Assembly: GCF_003071065.1 (NCBI RefSeq)
Contig: NZ_QCXX01000003.1
Span: 388,687-452,686 of the forward strand
Length of the DNA: 64,000 bases
Origin: Sphingobacterium athyrii
GTDB lineage: Bacteria > Bacteroidota > Bacteroidia > Sphingobacteriales > Sphingobacteriaceae
Direction: 5' to 3'
Shown here: one piece after another, positions 8,768 through 15,912 of the stretch
Layout of the letters: each line of letters begins with the position of its first letter
Numbering within the stretch: position 1 is the stretch's first letter
Program-made: the position numbers and the translations under genes
The notes under the pieces: generated by a model
What the model was told of the DNA's origin: nothing
Seen by the model: only the letters and a program-made list of their open reading frames with translations
The model's database searches: none

Positions 8768-9454
8768 ATGGGAAGAAAGATTTTTGTATCATATAAGTAT
8801 GGAGATACTCATGTTGAGGATTTAAATATATATGAATCCAATTGGCTTGGCCAAAATGTGAAAGTTCAAACAAAGGCCCGAAACTATGTAAATGAATTAG
8901 CTACCATTTTGAATAGCGAAGATCATATTTACAAAGGAGAAGAAGATGGTCAAAGCTTGGCAGATTTCTCCGATGAATGTATTGCTTCTGCATTACGGGA
9001 TAGGATATATGATAGTTCAATTACAATTGTTTTGGTTTCAAAAGGCATGAAAACATTTGAGAGAGAAAAAGATCAATGGATACCTTGGGAGATTTCGTAT
9101 TCTTTAAAGGAATATACTAGAAATGAGAGGACTAGTCTATCCAACGGTATAATTGCTGTTGTTTTACCCGATGAATGGGGTAGTTATGAATATTATATTA
9201 CTCCAGACACTGAATGTAATTGCCGAACCTTAAAAACTGATTTCCTTTTTCAAATACTTAGAGACAACATGTTTAATATTAAAATACCTGACAAAAGATT
9301 ATGCAATGGATCATGGGTATATTCAGGTGACAGCTCATATATACAATCCGTTAAGTGGGAAGATTTTAAATCAATACCAAATTATTATTTAAACAAGGGA
9401 ATTGAATTAAGAGACAAAAAGGATGATTACAACATAATTAAATCCATAAAATAA
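8768..9454 (+). CDS. TIR-like protein, second ThsB-type
   Basis: This 228-residue protein opens with GRKIFVSYKYGD, a TIR first strand and box 1. It continues with a long insertion, a TIVLVSKGM strand (86-94) and DQWIPWE with the expected catalytic glutamate at Glu108. The overall pattern resembles the DUF1863/TIR-like family in which proteins begin 'KxFISYKYxD' and carry 'WIxWEIxYxL'. It differs clearly from the other four TIR genes here. Start and stop tie it tightly to ThsA (2-base gap), so it is likely a further infection sensor or signal producer in the same transcript. A spacer of 186 bases follows, which divides the locus in two. Confidence 0.8.
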   Translation: MGRKIFVSYKYGDTHVEDLNIYESNWLGQNVKVQTKARNYVNELATILNSEDHIYKGEEDGQSLADFSDECIASALRDRIYDSSITIVLVSKGMKTFEREKDQWIPWEISYSLKEYTRNERTSLSNGIIAVVLPDEWGSYEYYITPDTECNCRTLKTDFLFQILRDNMFNIKIPDKRLCNGSWVYSGDSSYIQSVKWEDFKSIPNYYLNKGIELRDKKDDYNIIKSIK

Positions 9455-9640
9455 GTGTTTATCCAAAATATGTGATAGAAATATCATCGTTAAAAGCTTA
9501 ATAATAGCTATAACCAAATTCTTGGGGCATATTGTTTGGATAGACAAATTTTCAGAAAAAGGACGATTATGACTAATTTAGTGGATATTTTCAATAATGC
9601 TAAGCTAACCATATATTAAAATTTAAAACTAATCAAGAAT

Positions 9641-10228
9641 ATGATATTTGAAAGAGGACATTTTAAAACGAGTAGATTTATAAATCTAAATGAATCCCTT
9701 AAAGCAACGCGAAATTTTAGCAAATCGCAACCCCAATACAAACCAACTGTTTTTGTTTCACATAAGCATAGTGATTTAGAAGATCAGGAAGAGATGAAAG
9801 GAATATTTGAATTGCTTCAAGATTTTGGCGCGGAAGTCTACATAGATAGTATGGATAAAAAAATGCCTACAGAAACTTCTGGCGAAACTGCGCTTCGAAT
9901 AAAAGAAGTGATAAAACACACCAACAAATTTATATTGGTAGCTACAGAAAAGGCAATAGAATCATTTTGGTGCAACTGGGAACTTGGAATAGGAGATACT
10001 CATAAATATATTGATCATATAGCAATAATACCAATAAAAGAAAAAGGGGAAAGAGATTCTCAATATAAAGGGAATGAATACCTGCAAATTTATCCATTAA
10101 TAGAATATAATGAGGCATTTACAAATATAAAAGGACACCATTTTGTTGAAGGGTATTACGTTTCTAAACCTGAAAACAAAGAGGGAATAAAATATATTAC
10201 TTTATTGAAAGAATGGCTTAAACAATAA
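9641..10228 (+). CDS. TIR-domain protein, paralogue of the 6760 gene
   Basis: This 195-residue protein has the same build as the 6760 product: a leader of about 35 residues, PTVFVSHKHSD (35-45), the TSGETALRIK segment (79-88), WCNWE with Glu114, then GNEYLQIYP. The paralogues look far enough apart (visibly below half identity) that this is an old duplication or separate acquisition. The start at 9641 follows a 186-base AT-rich spacer, so a second promoter may drive this half of the locus. The 10237 gene begins 8 bases after its stop. It probably makes a nucleotide signal from NAD+ upon infection, as expected for bacterial TIR cyclases; whether it signals to the same ThsA is unknown. Confidence 0.82.
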   Translation: MIFERGHFKTSRFINLNESLKATRNFSKSQPQYKPTVFVSHKHSDLEDQEEMKGIFELLQDFGAEVYIDSMDKKMPTETSGETALRIKEVIKHTNKFILVATEKAIESFWCNWELGIGDTHKYIDHIAIIPIKEKGERDSQYKGNEYLQIYPLIEYNEAFTNIKGHHFVEGYYVSKPENKEGIKYITLLKEWLKQ

Positions 10229-10236
10229 CTGAAACT

Positions 10237-11397
10237 ATGTTTAAATATCAATTAATTATTTTAGGTACTATCAAACCATTTATTAGTGATATAATTTCAT
10301 TATATCATAAAAGAATTGAAGATTTAAAACTTCAAAAAGAATTCTATGAAATATATTTTAAGGATAATTTGAAGTCTTATAAAGGCAATCAACCTGCATT
10401 TGTCATATACCTAGGTAATGAGAGTGGAGATTTTGAAGATCTAGAGCAAATCGAAAAATTATTAGACGAAGGGAATATTGTTCTTCCTATTTTCTTTAAT
10501 TCATTTGGAAGAGAAATTCCAAAAATACTAAGTAATCAGAATGGATTGAAATACGAAGATTTTAAAAATGAAAAAATTGTTAACTTAATACTTGAATCTT
10601 TTGGTAAATTAAGAAATACTAGAAAAGTCTTTATAAGTTATAAGAGAGATGAGTCGACTTCTGTAGCTATTCAGCTCTATGAAGCACTAGAAAATAATAA
10701 TTTCGATGTTTTTTTAGATACTCATTCAATAAAACAAGGAGAACCATTTCAAGACGAATTATGGCATAGAATGACAGATTGCGATGTGATTCTCCTCTTG
10801 AATACTCCAAAATTTATAGAAAGTGAATGGTGCGAAAAAGAAATAGCAGAAGCATCAGTAAAGCAAATTGGCATCATTCAAGTTATTTGGCCAACTCATA
10901 AATTAGAAAGAATTGCAGAGATATGTTTTCCTTATCAACTTTCTGAAGCAAATTTTGTGAAAGGCATTTATGATAAAAAAGATATTTCAAAACTGAATGA
11001 TGACACGGTTAATGCTTTAGTAAAGCAAGTTGAATCAATTCGAGCTAGAAATTTAGCTTCTAGACAAGATAATCTAATTACTGAATTTCTTAATACTGCA
11101 CAGAAGTATGGCAAAAATATGGCCATACAACCTGAAAGATTTATTACTGAAAATATTACAGAAAAAAAACGAAGGCTTTTTATTCCCTCTGTGGGAATTC
11201 CGCAATCATTTGACTGTAATACTTCGTCTGAACTAAAAAGGGAAATTAAAGAATTTTCTGTTGAAGAGGTTTATCTAATTTATGACGATGTAAGGATTAG
11301 AGAAAAATGGTTAAAACATCTTAGCTACTTAAACGAATACCTGGATGTAAAAACAATCAAAAAACAAGAATTTGACACATGGTTACAAAAGAATTAA
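10237..11397 (+). CDS. Large TIR protein with extra N- and C-terminal domains
   Basis: This is a 386-residue protein. Residues 1-125 form a domain with TIR- or Rossmann-like strands (YQLIILGTIK, AFVIYLGNES, NIVLPIFFN) but no catalytic motif. Residues about 128-245 are a full TIR domain: KVFISYKRDES, then FDVFLDTHSIKQGEPF, VILLLNTP and SEWCEKE with Glu202. Residues 260-386 hold a C-terminal domain (LFIPSVGIPQS, VYLIYDD) that I do not recognise. It overlaps the following SLOG gene by 19 bases, a coupling that usually means the products act together. It could be an alternative signal producer, or a TIR effector that is switched by its SLOG partner. It is longer than typical ThsB proteins (about 160-230 residues). 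Confidence 0.8.
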   Translation: MFKYQLIILGTIKPFISDIISLYHKRIEDLKLQKEFYEIYFKDNLKSYKGNQPAFVIYLGNESGDFEDLEQIEKLLDEGNIVLPIFFNSFGREIPKILSNQNGLKYEDFKNEKIVNLILESFGKLRNTRKVFISYKRDESTSVAIQLYEALENNNFDVFLDTHSIKQGEPFQDELWHRMTDCDVILLLNTPKFIESEWCEKEIAEASVKQIGIIQVIWPTHKLERIAEICFPYQLSEANFVKGIYDKKDISKLNDDTVNALVKQVESIRARNLASRQDNLITEFLNTAQKYGKNMAIQPERFITENITEKKRRLFIPSVGIPQSFDCNTSSELKREIKEFSVEEVYLIYDDVRIREKWLKHLSYLNEYLDVKTIKKQEFDTWLQKN

Positions 11398-11975
11398 AAA
11401 ATATATTTTTATCTGCCAGCATTCCATTTAAAGAAAGGCACGAGAAATATTATAACACAGCTGATATAATAGCAATTAGAGATTCAGTAATTGCTTTAGC
11501 TTCACTGGTAATACCCAAGTACAGGTTGATTTGGGGAGGACATCCATCTATAACCCCGATTATATATCATGTTTTAGAAAAATACGAAATAGATATTCAA
11601 AGTCATGTAAAATTGTATCAATCAAAATATTTTGAAAAGATTTTCCCTATAGAAAATAAAGAATTTGAAACGGTGGTAATAACAGATGACTTAGGGGAAT
11701 TAAAACCAAGTTTGCGCCTAATGAGGGAAAAAATGTTGGGAGAAAATACATTTGAAGCTGGTATTTTTATAGGCGGCATGGATGGTATTGAAGACGAGTA
11801 TAGCCTATTTAGAGAACTAAATCCAAAATCAATAATATTGCCTATTGCAAGCACCGGAGCAGCCGCAAAAATTATTTACGATAACAATGTTGACGAATTT
11901 AAAAATGAAAAACTTATTAATGACTATGGCTATATGAGCTTATTTCAGGAACTATTAATCGATAAACTCAATTAA
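11379..11975 (+). CDS. Stand-alone SLOG-domain protein
   Basis: This 198-residue protein is a single SLOG domain of the type that opens NIFLSASIP (8-15). It also has IWGGHPSITP (51-60), the FIGGMDGIEDE loop (130-140) and ILPIASTGAAA (153-163). SLOG domains bind or process nucleotide-derived ligands; in ThsA the SLOG domain reads the TIR-made cyclic ADP-ribose. A free SLOG protein in a Thoeris locus could be a second reader, a sponge, or a ligand-processing enzyme. It starts inside the 10237 gene (19-base overlap) and ends 1 base before the classical ThsB start, so all three are probably made together. The domain assignment is fairly firm; the role is inference. Confidence 0.78.
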   Translation: MVTKELKNIFLSASIPFKERHEKYYNTADIIAIRDSVIALASLVIPKYRLIWGGHPSITPIIYHVLEKYEIDIQSHVKLYQSKYFEKIFPIENKEFETVVITDDLGELKPSLRLMREKMLGENTFEAGIFIGGMDGIEDEYSLFRELNPKSIILPIASTGAAAKIIYDNNVDEFKNEKLINDYGYMSLFQELLIDKLN

Positions 11976-11976
11976 T

Positions 11977-12468
11977 ATGGCAAAAAGACAAATATTTTAC
12001 AGTTTTCATTATGACAATGACGTTTTTAGAGTTCAACAAATTAGAAACATTGGAGCTTTAGAAGGCAATGAACCGGTTTCTATAAATGCTTGGGAGATAG
12101 TAAAAAGAGGCGGAGATACTGCAATTAAAAGATGGATAGATGAAAACTTGTCTTACAAAAGTTGTTTAGTTGTCTTGATTGGATCTGAGACAGCCAATCG
12201 TAAATGGGTCAAATATGAAATTGAAAAAGCTTGGAATGACGGAAAAGGTGTATTAGGGATTTATATTCACAATCTGAATTGCCCAAGGAACGGAAAGTGT
12301 TATCAAGGTTCGAACCCTTTTCAAACATTTACTATGAAACGAGATGGTAAATCTTTAGCGTCGATAGTAAAATGTTATAGCCCAAGCTACAATAATGCGT
12401 ATAACGAAATAGCATACAATCTAGAAGATTGGATTGAAGAAGCTATTAAAATTAGAGCTAATTATTAA
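11977..12468 (+). CDS. thsB: Classical ThsB TIR protein (DUF1863 type)
   Basis: This 163-residue protein begins AKRQIFYSFHYDNDVFRVQQIRN, the opening seen in classical ThsB proteins, and has the GSETANRKWVKYE motif with Glu81 as the expected NAD-cleaving residue. The ALxxWIDxxL helix pattern and the late GIYIHN segment also fit. ThsB of this type detects phage and produces the cyclic ADP-ribose signal for ThsA. Here it is the last gene of the locus, separated from ThsA by four other genes, an unusual order. IS fragments begin within about 75 bases of its stop codon. Confidence 0.88.
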   Translation: MAKRQIFYSFHYDNDVFRVQQIRNIGALEGNEPVSINAWEIVKRGGDTAIKRWIDENLSYKSCLVVLIGSETANRKWVKYEIEKAWNDGKGVLGIYIHNLNCPRNGKCYQGSNPFQTFTMKRDGKSLASIVKCYSPSYNNAYNEIAYNLEDWIEEAIKIRANY

Positions 12469-12561
12469 GATCCTTCAATAGAAAATTAGAATAATGAAGT
12501 AAGGAACCTTTGTAACTATTTCCTAGCATTTTGGGAGTGGTGTAACTCAAACTGTGTCATT

Positions 12562-12597
12562 GGCTGAATTACCCCCCGCCGGGGCGGTAATTCAGCC
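12562..12597. repeat. Strong hairpin at the left end of the IS remnant
   Basis: Arms GGCTGAATTACC and GGTAATTCAGCC are perfectly complementary over 12 bp and enclose a C/G-rich loop of 12 bases that can itself pair. It lies 2 bases inside the left inverted repeat. It could be part of the transposon end or block read-through into the element. There is no T-tract, so it is not called as a terminator. Confidence 0.7.
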
Positions 12598-12833
12598 ACT
12601 TTGCTTATTGCAAATCTAACACCATTCTTCCCGGAAACCAAATTGCTAATTTCTGAGCTGTAGTTCCCCAATTGTCCATTTGCATATTCCGGAGTAAATT
12701 GACTCCTTAATTCCGGCACGTTGCACTGGAGTATATGCGCGATTCCATTGAGTTATCGCATGCCATTCCGGCAGATGTTGACCCCCTTGTTTATTTTGAT
12801 TTATTTGGGATAAGATTTTTAAGAGTTATTCCA

Positions 12834-12911
12834 ATGGCTGGTAAATCAAGCCCCATGAGTCAGATAAAACAATTGATAAGATTGAAACAGCAGGGCTATA
12901 GCTTGGCCAGC
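12834..12911 (+). pseudogene. IS21 IstA N-terminal fragment
   Basis: About 26 codons from ATG at 12834 read MAGKSSPMSQIKQLIRLKQQG, matching the usual opening of IS21-family IstA transposases (M-x-K/Q-IxQxLxLxxxG, the first helix of the HTH). The frame then runs directly into unrelated IS3-like sequence, so this is a junction of two elements. The identification is from motif memory and covers few residues. Confidence 0.5.
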
Positions 12912-12914
12912 GGA

Positions 12915-13016
12915 AACAGGTTTAGAACTTTTAATGTGATGGATGACTGTTCCCGTGAGATATTGTGTATCGAAATAGCTACTTCAATTTCTTCTTTGCG
13001 GGCAGCTCGGACACTT
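12915..13016 (+). pseudogene. IS3 OrfB internal fragment
   Basis: About 34 codons read RFRTFNVMDDCSREILCIEI, a signature of the IS3-family OrfB catalytic (DDE) core around its first or second acidic residue. It is fused in frame behind the IstA-like fragment and runs into unrelated sequence. It does not encode a working transposase. Confidence 0.7.
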
Positions 13017-13021
13017 GTCTT

Positions 13022-13185
13022 TCACTTTGCTACCACTGTAAGTACCCCATTTTCCGACAGCTGGGATTGGACTTTTCTAATTTTCGTTACTAATTGATTT
13101 ATTTGTTGTTTGTGTCTAATATTTTTTGATAATTCCGTTGGTGTAAGATTCCCAAGTGCAGAGCGAGCATACAATAAAGTGTTGA
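13022..13185 (-). pseudogene. IS3 OrfB C-terminal fragment, opposite strand
   Basis: On the minus strand, from about 13185 to TGA at 13022, the frame reads ARSALGNLTPTELSKNI and on to a lysine/glutamine-rich tail ending LTVVAK. The SALGNLTPxE motif is the usual C-terminal end of IS3-family OrfB (the 'RPHSSLGxLTPxEF' region). It lies head-to-head against the plus-strand OrfB fragment, so two elements or an inversion are involved. Confidence 0.65.
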
Positions 13186-13292
13186 CAGGTGTGGTTCAGG
13201 GGTATACGAATTTTATCAATACTATAAACGATAATATACTGAGATATAAATAATATGGTTCTGAAAATATCATTATGGAGTCATTTCCAAAG

Positions 13293-13319
13293 GTAGACTT
13301 ACCATTTTGGTAAGTCTAC
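13293..13319. terminator. Perfect 11-bp hairpin inside the IS remnant
   Basis: GTAGACTTACC (13293-13303) and GGTAAGTCTAC (13309-13319) pair perfectly around an ATTTT loop. Both sides lack a long T-tract, so it may be a factor-dependent or bidirectional transcription stop, or an IS-internal structure. Confidence 0.45.
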
Positions 13320-13410
13320 AAAATCATTAAGTTTGAAAAGTTAATACAATCCAGTTGTAAAATAGCTCGGGTTATTGGTCACTAAATCTGGTGTACTTTT
13401 GTCGGAATAT

Positions 13411-13485
13411 TCATTTACCTTCGTAAAGACCTTGCATGGCTTCAGCCTTGAAACATTCAAAGTCGAATGGGTCTTTTTCTTTCAT
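13411..13485 (-). pseudogene. IS256 transposase N-terminal fragment
   Basis: From ATG at 13485 on the minus strand, 24 codons give MKEKDPFDFECFKAEAMQGL followed by YEGK and a stop. This is the characteristic N-terminus of Bacteroidota IS256-family transposases, which normally run to about 400 residues. The gene is broken after the GK dipeptide. Its position just inside the right inverted repeat fits the expected layout of IS256. Confidence 0.7.
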
Positions 13486-13579
13486 GACCGTGTCGTTTGA
13501 ATAATTGAATATAAATAATCTTATTGAACTATTCCTTTGACACAGTTTGCGTTACAGTCTCATGAAACTTAGAAATAAT

Positions 13580-14671
13580 CTATTCTGCCAATGGGCTAGT
13601 ATCTATAATTTCGAGATAATATTCTAGTTTACCAAGAGTCGAATAAAAATATGGATATTTCTTTCCTTCTATAATTTCAAGATTTGGAATTTTTTTATTG
13701 ACAATTTCTGCATCCTTATCATTATAAATGAATATTTGTCCGCCAGTTGCAAATTGATATAAATTCCAAGAAATCACATCAGTCCCTTCGAAATAATTAA
13801 CAAGGTTTTTACAAACACCGTTATTTAGATTGGATTTCACGGGCATTACAATATTGATTAACTCAGTGTTTTCATTAAATACATCAGTATTAATATGGGT
13901 AGATTTATATTGAATTCCATCAAGATCGTCATTATTTCGAATCCATTGAAGCAGTAATTGTGGAATTATGTACTCAGGCTTAAAAGGGTCATATGCGTCC
14001 TTTACTTTCACACTACAACACATTATCAATGGGAAAGTCATAAAGAACCTATATTTTTCATCAAGATCATTACAATCCTTGGCTGGGGGTGTTAAGTCAA
14101 TTAAGTTTATTCGTTTTATATTTTTATATCTTATCGCTTGAATCTTGTCAATCGATGGCCTATTAAGTTCTTCCCAGCATATATAAATTGTTCTGCCTAA
14201 ATATAAACTTGGGAAGCCGGGTATACTAAATCTTTGAGTTGTCACTTTATTTCTCAGTTCAAAAGGGATATGAAACATCTCATTCTTTTTATATGAGTAA
14301 TTCTTGTCACTTAATCGAATACGGAAAAAACTTTCATTCAAATCATAAACTTTCTGTTTCACTATCGCATATAAGTCCTTAACATTATTACGAAGAACAT
14401 TATTTATATGCTCATAGGCTTTGTATGGATTACCATTGTAGTAATCCTCAATGCAAGCAATTAGACTTTCAATAATACTAGTTTGTGTTTCTTTAACAAA
14501 TTCAGTAGAAATGTGGTGTTTATCAGGATGAATGGGCCCCTGGTCTAAACTATTAACAAGCTCAAGAAAATATTTAAGCTTGGTAATTATAAAAGATTTG
14601 AAATCTTCATTTGAAGTTTGACGTAATGGTAGCTTAAAAATTTTATCTCTCAATAATTGCTCGAATTCCAT
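13580..14671 (-). CDS. RES-domain protein, probable NAD-consuming toxin (large form)
   Basis: This 363-residue protein has a helical N-terminal extension of about 110 residues, which classical RES toxins (about 150-160 residues) lack. The RES-like part starts at FFRIR (115-119) and includes RFSIPGFPSLYLG (147-159) followed by an acidic pair at 167-168. This matches the usual R...GxPxLYLA...E pattern; the late ATGGQIFIYND segment may carry further active-site parts. RES toxins degrade NAD+ and are neutralised by Xre antitoxins. An HTH gene lies just upstream on the same strand (110 bases), the antitoxin-first order of Xre-RES systems. Alternatively, it may be a stand-alone stress or defence NADase. 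No lost catalytic residue is evident, but I cannot align it precisely. Confidence 0.65.
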   Translation of the reverse strand: MEFEQLLRDKIFKLPLRQTSNEDFKSFIITKLKYFLELVNSLDQGPIHPDKHHISTEFVKETQTSIIESLIACIEDYYNGNPYKAYEHINNVLRNNVKDLYAIVKQKVYDLNESFFRIRLSDKNYSYKKNEMFHIPFELRNKVTTQRFSIPGFPSLYLGRTIYICWEELNRPSIDKIQAIRYKNIKRINLIDLTPPAKDCNDLDEKYRFFMTFPLIMCCSVKVKDAYDPFKPEYIIPQLLLQWIRNNDDLDGIQYKSTHINTDVFNENTELINIVMPVKSNLNNGVCKNLVNYFEGTDVISWNLYQFATGGQIFIYNDKDAEIVNKKIPNLEIIEGKKYPYFYSTLGKLEYYLEIIDTSPLAE

Positions 14672-14781
14672 GCAGAAAAATTAGGCGTGTTTAAAATTTT
14701 AGTTATTTAGTAAGAATCTTTTGATATTGTGCAGATTAAAGAAATCATCCTTAATAGTATACTCTGTTTTTTTTCGTAAAA

Positions 14782-15348
14782 TCAACTGACCCAATAAACA
14801 TCTACCTGTCTTTTCCCTAAGTTGCCATTCGTTAACATGATTGATCTCTTTTCACTTAGTAAGACACCTTTTCTTACAGAATATCTAAGTGCCTTGGACA
14901 ACTGGTCACCGATATATGTCTTTGAGTACTGTGATTCAATAAAAGCCTCAATCTCATTTAAATAACGTGGAGTTTTGAGAAAACTCGATCCAACAAGAAC
15001 TTCTGATATAAAAGCATCAATACTTCTGTCATTCTTCGTATCCGAAAAATACTCAGGTACATTTGTGTATTCTTCTTTAAAACTAACAACGGATTCAACC
15101 TTGGCGATGTTTTGAGAGATAGAAATATTTAAATTCAGTATTTTTGCTCCAGTTGTATTGATTTTTTTTCCTATATGATCCGCAAGTGCGTGACTAAATG
15201 TTCTTTTAGATTGTAAAATTCCATAAATATGGGAGGGAGACCTGCCGATAAATTCAGCAAATCCAGATACTGTCATTCCTAAAATATTCATAATTTCACG
15301 CAATCTGTTCGCCAAAAGCTCATTATAAGTTTTGTCTTGGTTTGTCAT
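14782..15348 (-). CDS. XRE-type HTH protein, probable antitoxin or regulator
   Basis: This is a 188-residue protein. Residues about 10-60 form an HTH domain (NRLREIMNILGMTVSGFAEFIGRSPSHIYGILQSKR) of the XRE kind. The C-terminal 100 residues are helical and may be an interaction domain; I do not see the DUF2384 pattern of ordinary Xre-RES antitoxins. It is placed upstream of the RES gene on the same strand, so repression of its own promoter and neutralisation of the partner are likely. The spacer of about 560 bp on its upstream side leaves room for a promoter and operator. Confidence 0.65.
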   Translation of the reverse strand: MTNQDKTYNELLANRLREIMNILGMTVSGFAEFIGRSPSHIYGILQSKRTFSHALADHIGKKINTTGAKILNLNISISQNIAKVESVVSFKEEYTNVPEYFSDTKNDRSIDAFISEVLVGSSFLKTPRYLNEIEAFIESQYSKTYIGDQLSKALRYSVRKGVLLSEKRSIMLTNGNLGKRQVDVYWVS

Positions 15349-15564
15349 AAGACAAATTCCGTTAAAAACTTACGCTAAAAATTATCATTAATTTACTTTT
15401 ATTGTAAAATATTTATACCTATATTTGTTATAATATTTTACTGACTTATAATTTATTAAGTCTATTAGTGTAATTTAAGAGTCTCGTTTCCCAAGTCTCA
15501 CATTTTAATCGAACACGAGAGCGATAGATTGCACCCATATGCCTTTATTTGCTATATTAGCAAC

Positions 15565-15649
15565 GGTAAAGGCGTGGGTACTATCGTCTGCTGAGTTCGA
15601 AGGAGTGAGACCCGGGGAATAATGCAAGGTAGTAACCCACGTTTTTACC
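15565..15649. ncRNA. Strongly self-complementary intergenic segment, candidate structured RNA
   Basis: The 19 bases 15565-15583 (GGTAAAGGCGTGGGTACTA) pair with 15630-15649 along 19 base pairs, including two G-U pairs, with a single bulged A. The 46-base loop carries GAGTGAGACCCGGGG, part of which can pair with GTCTCAC at 15495-15501. A second hairpin (ACTCACC/GGTGAGT, about 15659-15687) follows. The region lies in a 560-bp gap between the XRE gene and the SusC gene, with no open frame. It could be a small RNA, a leader of the susC operon, or part of a mobile element end. No known RNA family was recognised. The strand cannot be decided, because the pairing works on both. Confidence 0.45.
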
Positions 15650-15912
15650 TTATTTGAGACTCACCAAATAACCTTAAAAGGTGAGTTATGATTATTAAAA
15701 ACAAACATTCAAAAAATCCCAATCCGCCTTAGTTCTATTAAGGCTAGAGGTCTGTATGACCATCCGAAAAAAGTGTCATTGTAAATATATCATCTGCTTT
15801 GTAACCAATTAGAGACTACTATATCGGAACATTTTTACGAGTTATTCTAATGACCTGATCCAGCGTCTACGCGAGGAAAGGGAAAGATTATGACCATTTT
15901 TAAAACCTTAAA

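Larger units (their letters stand above)
12541..13556. mobile_element. Decayed IS element bounded by inverted repeats (IS256-like), with other IS scraps inside
   Basis: The 19-bp ends at 12541-12559 and 13538-13556 are inverted copies of one another with 18 of 19 matches (TGACACAGTTTGmGTTACA on the right arm). A fragment just inside the right end encodes an IS256-type transposase N-terminus reading inward on the minus strand. The interior, however, has fragments resembling IS21 IstA and IS3 OrfB, in both orientations. The 1,016-bp region is therefore a nested or rearranged remnant with no intact transposase. It lies between the Thoeris locus and the RES module. Confidence 0.7.

Noticed and set aside
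12735..13097. Intact small gene
   Set aside because: The frame is a fusion of unrelated IS21 and IS3 fragments with no coherent product.
15565..15649. Retron msr-msd or CRISPR-type RNA
   Set aside because: No reverse transcriptase or cas gene is near, and the stem alone is not specific.
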